Notes under the pieces: generated by a model | Told to the model about the DNA's origin: nothing | What the model saw: only the letters and a program-made list of their open reading frames with translations | Database searches by the model: none | Program-made: the position numbers and the translations under genes | Assembly: GCA_003519585.1 (NCBI GenBank) | Contig: DOWL01000071.1 | Coordinates: 1-9,789, forward strand | Direction of reading: 5' to 3' | Source of the DNA: Nocardioides sp. | GTDB taxonomy: Bacteria > Actinomycetota > Actinomycetes > Propionibacteriales > Nocardioidaceae | DNA length: 9,789 nucleotides | In this document: piece by piece, positions 1 through 5,248 of the stretch | How positions within the stretch are numbered: the stretch's first letter is position 1 | Layout: the number at the start of each line of letters is the position of its first letter

Positions 1-1073
1 AGGCCGTACTGCGTGCCGGTACCGGTGTCGCCCGGCTTGCCGTCGATCACCGCCGCGCGCGAGCCCTGCACGACGATCGGCGCCTGCGCGGTGCCGGAGC
101 GCTCCAGCACGAAGGTCCCGTAGTACGTCTTCCCGCCGATGGAGGTCGAGGCCGCCAACCCCTTGGTCGTGTAGATGCCGTCGGCCAGCGTGATCACGTC
201 GCCGGGGCGCGCGTCGGCGAGCGCGGCAGTGAGCTGGTCCGAGGTGGAGACGGAGACGCTTCGGCCGCCCGGCGGTGGCGTGGCCGTCGGCGGCACGGTC
301 GGGGGCACGGACGGAGGACCACCCGGGGTGCCACCGGTCGAACCGGAGCCAGGCGTGCCGGTGGCGCTGCGCGGCACGGTCACCACGAGGTCGTCGATCC
401 ATACTGACGCACCCCAGCTGCCGAAGCCGGGCCGCGGCGGCGCCGAGCCGCCCAGCGTGGTCCCGCCGACGTACTCCGCGTCGCTGCCGGAGCCGACGTA
501 GACCCGGATCTTCCCGGGTGTACGGCGCAGCTCGACCTGCTGCGCGCGGCCAGGGGTGACCGCGGCATCGACCTTGGCGAGCCGGGTGGTGTGCCCGCGA
601 CGGACCCGATAGATGCCGCTGCGGGAGCGGTCGCGGTCCAGGTGGAGGTAGGTGTAGTCCGAGCGGTCCCGGTGAGCGAAGACCACCGAGAACTCCGTGC
701 CGGTCGCCCGCTTCGTGCGCACGGTCGTCTCCAGTTGCCACGTCGAGGCGGCCGAGAGGGGTGTGGCGAGGACGCTCAGCGGCGAGCGGGCGGCACCGCG
801 CAGGCCGGTGCGCCCACTGTGCAACACGTAGGAGCCGTGGCCGACGCGCCAGCTCCCCGGGCCGGAGGTGCGGAACCTGTCGCCCGCGGCCGACGTGCTG
901 AACTGCTCGGCGAGCACGACCACCTGTGGCTCGGCGCCCGCAGCCCGATCGGGTCGAAGCGCGACGACGCCCGCCACCACCGTGCCGATGAGCAGGACGA
1001 CCAGCAGCACGACGAGCCCGGCAGCGAACGCCGGACGGCCGCGCAAAGAGAGGAGGGTGGGGTGCGTCGACAT
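1..1073 (-). CDS. Membrane-anchored jelly-roll plus parallel beta-helix protein (3' end beyond window)
   Basis: Partial gene, with 357 complete codons visible and the C-terminus beyond the left edge. The ATG start is supported by GAAGGA on the minus strand, 5 nt upstream. Residues 13-39 are a hydrophobic segment after a short basic N-terminus with no clear cleavage site, so a signal anchor is likely. Residues about 53-233 look like a concanavalin/LamG-type or 3-keto-disaccharide-hydrolase-type beta-sandwich (WRVGHGSYVLHSG near 75, FSVVFAHRD near 128, WIDDLVVTVP near 225). Residues 236-270 are a Gly/Pro/Thr linker. From 272 a right-handed beta-helix opens with DQLTAALADARPGD, the same N-cap as in the beta-helix gene at 4025-5248, so the two are probably paralogues. 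Role inferred: an extracellular carbohydrate-binding and lyase- or epimerase-like protein acting on a surface glycan. Catalytic residues would lie in the missing part, so activity cannot be judged. Confidence 0.85.
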   Translation of the reverse strand, partial: MSTHPTLLSLRGRPAFAAGLVVLLVVLLIGTVVAGVVALRPDRAAGAEPQVVVLAEQFSTSAAGDRFRTSGPGSWRVGHGSYVLHSGRTGLRGAARSPLSVLATPLSAASTWQLETTVRTKRATGTEFSVVFAHRDRSDYTYLHLDRDRSRSGIYRVRRGHTTRLAKVDAAVTPGRAQQVELRRTPGKIRVYVGSGSDAEYVGGTTLGGSAPPRPGFGSWGASVWIDDLVVTVPRSATGTPGSGSTGGTPGGPPSVPPTVPPTATPPPGGRSVSVSTSDQLTAALADARPGDVITLADGIYTTKGLAASTSIGGKTYYGTFVLERSGTAQAPIVVQGSRAAVIDGKPGDTGTGTQYG

Positions 1074-1108
1074 GGATGGTCCTTCGTGCTCGACCCGGGG
1101 GATGGTCC
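1074..1108 (-). repeat. 9-bp direct repeat overlapping the ribosome binding site
   Basis: GGATGGTCC occurs at 1074-1082 and again at 1100-1108, 26 bp apart start to start. The proximal copy overlaps the Shine-Dalgarno region of the beta-helix gene that starts at 1073. It could be an operator or leader element, but a 9-bp repeat in GC-rich DNA may also be chance. Confidence 0.25.
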
Positions 1109-1164
1109 ACCCGGCCGAGGCGCGCACCCCTGGTGGCCGGTGGTTCGAGGGTAGTAGCCGACGT

Positions 1165-1188
1165 CGCGGTTCCTCAGCAGAACCCGCG
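1165..1188 (-). terminator. Hairpin just after the OmpA lipoprotein stop
   Basis: Arms CGCGGTTC (1165-1172) and GAACCCGCG (1180-1188) pair over 8 bp with one bulged base and a 7-nt loop. The hairpin begins 7 nt past the stop codon at 1195-1197. There is no U-tract, which is common in high-GC actinobacteria. It probably separates the OmpA unit from the beta-helix gene at 1073. Confidence 0.5.
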
Positions 1189-1194
1189 GATCAG

Positions 1195-2220
1195 TCACCG
1201 CTGCACGGTGATGACCACCCGGCGGTTGAGCTGGCGGTGTGCGTCGCTGTCGTTGGGGTACGCCGGCCGCTGTTCGCCCCAGCCCTGCGTGGCGATGAGC
1301 GCCGGATCGAAGCCCGCCTCGCGGACCAGCCACTGAGCGACGGTCTCGGCGCGGCGTCCGGAGAGGCGGAGGCCGTAATCCGCGTCGCCTCGGTCGTCGG
1401 TGTGACCCTCGATCAGCAACGTCGCGTCGGGAGCCTCGGCGCGGAGTTGCGTAGCGATCTCGCGCAGCGCCGGCCCGGCGCCGGGCCGGAGCTCAGCGCT
1501 GTCGGTGTCGAAGAGCACCTGCGCCGGAGCGACGTACGACGTACGGTCGTCGCCGTCGAGCCGGCCGACGCCTCCGGCCAACTCCTGCCGGGACAGGCGG
1601 ACGGGGTCGATGTCGACGTCCGGGAGCTCGACCGCGTCGAGCCGGACGGTCGCGACCACGTCGTCACCCGGGCGGGCGCCACCGGGGCGCGAGAAGCCTT
1701 CGCGCACCAGGCCGGGTCGGGTCACGGTCGGCAACCCGCCGTCCTCCTCGACCTGGCACACCTCGTCGACGTGCACGCCCGGTCGGCTCACGCCCGGGAT
1801 GGTGAGCGCGGCGTAGTCCCGACCGTCGAGCTCGAGCGCGGGCACCGTGACGGCCGGTATCTGCGCCGCCGAGATGTCGACCGCGCCGACGCACCCGCCC
1901 GGGGCGTCGTACCGCACCACGCAGCCGGCCTCGGCGACCTGGGCCGGGAGCGTGTACGCCGGCACCAGGACCTCGCCGCTGTCGGCGTCGGTGACCGCCG
2001 GGACGTCGACCGCGGGGATGGCGACGTCAGGCAGGGTCTCCACCTGCCGCCCGTCGCCGCCGGCACAGATCGGGTCCTCGACGGCCGGCTCCAGCGCAGG
2101 CGCCGAGGGAGAACTGACCGACGGTGCTTCCGGCTCGGCTCGCGGGTGGTCGTCCGACGTACAGCCGGCTCCAGCCGCGAACGCCGCGGCCAGAGCGATG
2201 GCGCTCAGCGCACGACGGAT
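1195..2220 (-). CDS. OmpA-family peptidoglycan-binding lipoprotein (non-canonical start)
   Basis: With the start drawn here the protein has 341 residues. It opens MRRALSAIALAAAFAAGAGC, a textbook lipoprotein signal with lipobox cysteine 20. No ATG or GTG, and no well-placed TTG, exists in this frame near the signal. The options are ATC at 2220 (used here because it keeps the two arginines), CTG at 2208 overlapping the stop of the upstream small gene, or TTG at 2313, which would add a 31-residue basic extension and has no visible ribosome site. Residues 62-205 form a region with repeated IPAV/VPA-type segments and four cysteines (52, 100, 110, 155), with no family I recognise. Residues 233-341 are an OmpA C-terminal domain (VLFDTDSAEL, HTDDRGDADYG, LSGRRAETV, NRRVVI). 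Asp275 and Arg290 keep the 15-residue spacing of the diaminopimelate-binding pair known from Acinetobacter OmpA. The protein should tether the cell surface to peptidoglycan. It is probably cotranscribed with the gene at 2205-2435. Confidence 0.85.
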   Translation of the reverse strand: MRRALSAIALAAAFAAGAGCTSDDHPRAEPEAPSVSSPSAPALEPAVEDPICAGGDGRQVETLPDVAIPAVDVPAVTDADSGEVLVPAYTLPAQVAEAGCVVRYDAPGGCVGAVDISAAQIPAVTVPALELDGRDYAALTIPGVSRPGVHVDEVCQVEEDGGLPTVTRPGLVREGFSRPGGARPGDDVVATVRLDAVELPDVDIDPVRLSRQELAGGVGRLDGDDRTSYVAPAQVLFDTDSAELRPGAGPALREIATQLRAEAPDATLLIEGHTDDRGDADYGLRLSGRRAETVAQWLVREAGFDPALIATQGWGEQRPAYPNDSDAHRQLNRRVVITVQR

Positions 2221-2435
2221 GCGCGGGTCGCCTCGGTCGGCGGCTGCCGGTCGGCGTCGAAGAAGCCGAGAGCGGCCAGGGTGCGCTGGCAGTCGCAGGC
2301 GCAGGCCCGCCAAGCGGTGCGGTGATTCTGGCTCTCGTCGACCACTGCGCCGTAGCACTGGTGGTCGCTCCGCTGACGGCGCGCTGCTCGACGGCACGAG
2401 CGGCAGACGCCGGAGTGGGTGCGGAGGAGGGGCAT
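2205..2435 (-). CDS. Small cysteine-rich hypothetical protein (76 aa)
   Basis: This gene was chosen over overlapping frames because its codons end mostly in G or C and because AAGGGA lies 4 nt before the ATG. A second ATG 5 nt upstream (2440) directly abuts AAGGG and is in another frame. The product is basic, has no signal peptide or membrane segment, and carries six cysteines: C11-x2-C14, C27, and a CACDC cluster (45, 47, 49). The pattern suggests metal binding (zinc or Fe-S), but I do not recognise the family. The stop TGA lies inside the N-terminal coding region of the OmpA lipoprotein, so the two are probably translationally coupled. Alternatively, this frame and the OmpA frame could be joined by a frameshift. 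Confidence that it is real rests on codon use and the ribosome site. Confidence 0.6.
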   Translation of the reverse strand: MPLLRTHSGVCRSCRRAARRQRSDHQCYGAVVDESQNHRTAWRACACDCQRTLAALGFFDADRQPPTEATRASVVR

Positions 2436-2460
2436 GGCATCCCTTGCGTGGCGGACAGCG

Positions 2461-2491
2461 CGACGCCACGCCGGGGTCCGGTGTGGCGTCG
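2461..2491 (-). promoter_or_regulatory. Perfect 9-bp inverted repeat in the leader of the small gene/OmpA unit
   Basis: CGACGCCAC (2461-2469) and GTGGCGTCG (2483-2491) are exact inverted copies. Inside them CCGG (2471-2474) pairs with CCGG (2478-2481), giving a nearly continuous 13-bp stem with one mismatch and a 3-nt loop. It lies just downstream of a possible -10 box and upstream of the ribosome site at 2441-2446. It could be an operator at the transcription start, an attenuator-like leader hairpin, or an mRNA-stabilising stem. Confidence 0.45.
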
Positions 2492-2494
2492 TTC

Positions 2495-2500
2495 ACTGTA
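2495..2500 (-). promoter_or_regulatory. Possible -10 element TACAGT
   Basis: On the minus strand TACAGT matches the actinobacterial TANNNT -10 pattern and lies about 60 nt upstream of the small gene's ATG. No convincing -35 box is seen 16-18 bp upstream. The call is weak and rests mainly on position after the terminator hairpins. Confidence 0.25.
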
Positions 2501-2533
2501 GCCACCACCAGTCCCGCACGTCCCGGAAACGGA

Positions 2534-2559
2534 CGGCCCGCGTTGCGCGACGCGGGCCG
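2534..2559 (-). terminator. Strong 10-bp stem-loop, probable operon terminator
   Basis: CGGCCCGCGT (2534-2543) and ACGCGGGCCG (2550-2559) pair perfectly around a 6-nt loop. On the minus strand the stem is followed by TCCGTTTCC, a weak U-rich stretch. It lies about 90 nt past the stop of the UDP-glucose dehydrogenase gene and is the best terminator candidate for the polysaccharide operon. Confidence 0.65.
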
Positions 2560-2571
2560 CCCGCCCTGTGC

Positions 2572-2627
2572 CTCGGTCCCTGGGGACGCCGGATCCGGGT
2601 GCCTCCGGCGGGGGGATCGGGACCGAG
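2572..2627 (-). terminator. Nested stem-loop behind the UDP-glucose dehydrogenase gene
   Basis: The outer arms CTCGGTCCC (2572-2580) and GGGACCGAG (2619-2627) are perfect inverted copies. They enclose a second perfect stem, CGCCGGA (2587-2593) with TCCGGCG (2604-2610). The element starts about 20 nt past the stop at 2649 and lacks a U-tract. It may be a first terminator or a 3' end-protecting structure acting with the hairpin at 2534-2559. Confidence 0.5.
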
Positions 2628-2648
2628 CCTGCACCGCCGGGACTCCTC

Positions 2649-3989
2649 CTACGCCGCCCGTCCGAGCGCGCGGTAGGTCCATCCGGCGGACTGCCACGCG
2701 ACGGCGTCGAGGGCGTGCCGGCCGTCCACGATCGAGCGGCCGGCCACCACCTCGCCGAGGCGTTCGGGGTCGATCGAGCGGAACTGGTCCCACTCGGTCA
2801 GGAGCACGACGACCTGGGCCTGCGCCGCGGCCTGCATCACACCGTCGGAGTAGCGCAGGTCGGGGTAGGCCCGCCGCGCGTTGTCCATCGCCTCCGGGTC
2901 GTAGACGCTCACCTCGGCGCCCTCCTCCTGGAGCATCCGGGCCACGTCGAGCGCCGGTGCGTCGCGGATGTCGTCGGAGTTGGGCTTGAACGCCGCGCCG
3001 AGGCAGCAGACCTTGACCCCGGCGAGCGACCCGCCGGCCTGCTCGCGGACCAGGTCGACGGTCCGCTTGCGGCGGCGATTGTTGATGGCATCGACCTGCC
3101 GCAGGAAGGCGACCGACTTGCCGACGCCGAGCTCCTCGGCGCGGTGCACGAAGGCACGGATGTCCTTGGGCAGGCAGCCTCCGCCGAAGCCGAGCCCGGG
3201 GTGCAGGAACCGGCCACCGATGCGGCTGTCGTGGGCCAGGGCGCGGGCCAGGTCCTGGACGTCGGCGCCGGTGGCCTCGCAGACCTCGGCCATCGCGTTG
3301 ATGTAGGAGATCTTGGTGGCGAGGAAGGAGTTCGCCGCCACCTTGACCAGCTCGGCGGTCGAGAGGTCGGTGGTCACCACGGGAGTGCCGTTCTCGAGGA
3401 TGGGGGCGAAGGCGGCCTCCAACTGCTCGCGTGCCCAGTCCGACGCGACTCCGAAGACCAGCCGGTCCGGTCGCAGGGTGTCCTCGACGGCGTACCCCTC
3501 GCGCAGGAACTCCGGGTTCCAGGCCAGCTCGACGTCGGTCCCGGCCGGTGCGTTGTCCTGCAGCAGCTGGGTGAGCCGGGCGGCGGTGCCGACCGGCACC
3601 GTGGACTTGCCGACCACGAGGCAGCGGCGACGCAGGTACGGCGCCAGGTCGCGGGTCACGCCCTCGACGTAGCTCAGGTCGGCCGCGTGCGAGCCCGGCT
3701 GCTGCGGGGTGCCCACGCAGACGAAGTGCACGTCGCCGAACTCGCCGGCCTCGGCGAGATCGGTGGTGAAGCGGAGCCGCCCGGAGTCGAGCGCCTTCTG
3801 CAGCATCTCGGGCAGGCCGGGTTCGAAGAACGGCACCTCGCCGTTGGTCAGCGCGTCGATCTTGCGTTGGTCGGTGTCGACGCCGAGCACGTCGTAGCCG
3901 AGGACCGCCATGCAGATGGCGTGGGTGGCGCCGAGATAGCCCGTGCCGAGCACGGTGAGCCGGGGCCGGGTGGTGGTGTTGTTGTCCAT
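2649..3989 (-). CDS. ugd: UDP-glucose 6-dehydrogenase
   Basis: The enzyme oxidises UDP-glucose to UDP-glucuronate with two NAD+ in the cytoplasm. The 446 residues are a normal full length. The N-terminal Rossmann fold carries GTGYLG (15-20) and acidic D38. Later landmarks are VGTP (92-95), KSTVPVGT (128-135), NPEFLREG (158-165), Lys216 in AELVKVAAN, the catalytic cysteine 272 in GFGGGCLPKD (267-276) and FKPNSDDIRDAP (334-345) of the C-terminal nucleotide-binding domain. These are the family's active-site motifs and all are intact. The sequence looks like the UDP-glucose branch rather than GDP-mannose dehydrogenase (AlgD), but specificity cannot be proven by eye. The ATG is preceded by AGGAGA with 6 nt spacing. 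It is the last gene of the four-gene operon, 35 bp after the preceding stop, so it most likely supplies the precursor for the synthase encoded at 7122-8477. Confidence 0.93.
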   Translation of the reverse strand: MDNNTTTRPRLTVLGTGYLGATHAICMAVLGYDVLGVDTDQRKIDALTNGEVPFFEPGLPEMLQKALDSGRLRFTTDLAEAGEFGDVHFVCVGTPQQPGSHAADLSYVEGVTRDLAPYLRRRCLVVGKSTVPVGTAARLTQLLQDNAPAGTDVELAWNPEFLREGYAVEDTLRPDRLVFGVASDWAREQLEAAFAPILENGTPVVTTDLSTAELVKVAANSFLATKISYINAMAEVCEATGADVQDLARALAHDSRIGGRFLHPGLGFGGGCLPKDIRAFVHRAEELGVGKSVAFLRQVDAINNRRRKRTVDLVREQAGGSLAGVKVCCLGAAFKPNSDDIRDAPALDVARMLQEEGAEVSVYDPEAMDNARRAYPDLRYSDGVMQAAAQAQVVVLLTEWDQFRSIDPERLGEVVAGRSIVDGRHALDAVAWQSAGWTYRALGRAA

Positions 3990-4024
3990 GCGCGTTCTCC
4001 TCGCGTGGGTCGGGTGCTGCCGGG

Positions 4025-5248
4025 TCAGGTGCACGGGATGTTGCTGAGGCCCTCGTCGGCACCGACGAAGGTGTTGTCGCAGGTGACGACGTTCGACTCC
4101 TCGGGCCAGGACGCGATGGCGTAGTCCGAGGTGTCGACGTCGAGGGAGTTGCCGCGGAAGACGTTGAGATCGCCCCATCCGGGCAGGATCTGGTGGGTCT
4201 GCATGCCGTTCTTGGGGGCGCTGCTGCCGGTATTGCCTTGGATCAGGTAGTTGTTGCCCTTCACGTCGACCCAGCTGTCCGCCCCGGTCATCGCCGATCC
4301 GTCGAAGGTGTTGTCGACGATGAGACCGCCGGTGGTGCCCTCCTTGATGTCGATCGCCTCCGAGGAGGTGTCCGTGATCGTGTTGCCCTTGACCACGTTG
4401 CGATCGCTGCGGTCGGCCCGGCAGTCGGTGTAGGTGCACCAGTTGCTCACCGCCGAGCCGATGTAGACGCCCTCGCCGTACTTGTCGCGTCTATTGCCGG
4501 TGTCGCTGATGGTGTTGTCGAGCACGACGTTGTCGGTGCTGAAGGAGCGCAGGTGCACCGCCTCGTCGCCGGTCCCACTCACCGTCAGGCCTTGGATCAC
4601 CGAGCCGACGGTGCCGTCGGCCACCACCCCCTTCTGGCCGCCGGAGACGGTGAAGCCGACCAGTCGCCAGTACTGCGCGCCGTCGAGGTGGAGGGCGTAG
4701 TCGCCCTCCACGTCGCCGCCGTCGAGAACGGCGTCGCTCGATCCGCAGAGGAAGATCGGCTGGGCGTCGGTGCCGGAGGCGGTGGTGACGAAGTTGCCGG
4801 AGTAGGTGCCCTCCTGCAGCTCGATCGTGTCGCCCGGCTGGGCGTCGTCCAGTGCGGCCTGGAGCTGGTCGGCGTCGGAGACCGTGGTGGTCGCGGCCGG
4901 GCAGGTCACCGCGTCCGATTCGGGCAGGTCTCCCTCGCCCGCGGGCGCGGCATCGGTCAGCGGCGGGGCGTCCTCGGGCTTCCCGCTGCCGTCGCTCTCG
5001 TCGTCCCCCTCGTCCTCGCCCTGCTCGTCGTTCGGGTCACTGGTGGGCTCCGACGACGACGGGTCGAGGATGTCGGTCCGGGTCGGGGAGGGGCGGACGG
5101 AGGGGGTGCTGACCACACCCTCCGCCCCCGAGTCCGCGGCCGAGTCGTCGGGCCAGAGCAGCGCGGCCGCCGCGATCGTCACGAGCACACCGGCCACCGC
5201 GCCCACCGCCGCGATCAGGGCGGGGTTCTGGTGCCAGTCGTTGCTCAC
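4025..5248 (-). CDS. Membrane-anchored right-handed beta-helix protein, polysaccharide lyase family 6-like
   Basis: The protein has 407 residues. The GTG start overlaps the upstream stop (GTGA) and has GGAGG upstream. Residues 9-32 are a membrane segment (signal anchor or uncleaved signal). Residues 33-115 are a Ser/Pro/Asp/Glu-rich, strongly acidic linker long enough to cross the cell wall. Residues 116-407 are a parallel beta-helix with rungs of the form GNT/DNTF, opening with DQLQAALDDAQPGD. The segment EAIDIKEGTTGG contains Glu297 and Lys302, followed by WVDVKGN with Lys330. This arrangement recalls the Glu/Lys...Arg catalytic layout of chondroitinase B-type (PL6) lyases, with Lys in place of the usual Arg. 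Six cysteines (116, 168, 271, 276, 390, 406) are placed to form three disulfides, fitting an extracellular fold. Inferred role: a lyase, epimerase or binding protein acting on the operon's own polymer. The substrate is unknown, and a non-catalytic role is possible. Confidence 0.88.
   Translation of the reverse strand: MSNDWHQNPALIAAVGAVAGVLVTIAAAALLWPDDSAADSGAEGVVSTPSVRPSPTRTDILDPSSSEPTSDPNDEQGEDEGDDESDGSGKPEDAPPLTDAAPAGEGDLPESDAVTCPAATTTVSDADQLQAALDDAQPGDTIELQEGTYSGNFVTTASGTDAQPIFLCGSSDAVLDGGDVEGDYALHLDGAQYWRLVGFTVSGGQKGVVADGTVGSVIQGLTVSGTGDEAVHLRSFSTDNVVLDNTISDTGNRRDKYGEGVYIGSAVSNWCTYTDCRADRSDRNVVKGNTITDTSSEAIDIKEGTTGGLIVDNTFDGSAMTGADSWVDVKGNNYLIQGNTGSSAPKNGMQTHQILPGWGDLNVFRGNSLDVDTSDYAIASWPEESNVVTCDNTFVGADEGLSNIPCT

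Larger units (their letters stand above)
2436..2648. other. Intergenic region between two minus-strand units
   Basis: No gene is seen in these 213 bp. They hold two strong stem-loops behind the UDP-glucose dehydrogenase gene, a TANNNT-type -10 candidate at 2495-2500 (minus), a long hairpin at 2461-2491 and the ribosome site of the small gene. I read this as the end of the polysaccharide operon and the start of an independent OmpA unit. Confidence 0.6.

Noticed and set aside
1195..4062. A single very long minus-strand frame (955 codons) spanning the OmpA gene, the small gene and the dehydrogenase gene
   Set aside because: Through 2649-3989 it is a shadow of the dehydrogenase frame, with arginine-rich low-complexity translation, and it crosses two terminator-like hairpins. 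Only its last third is the OmpA lipoprotein.
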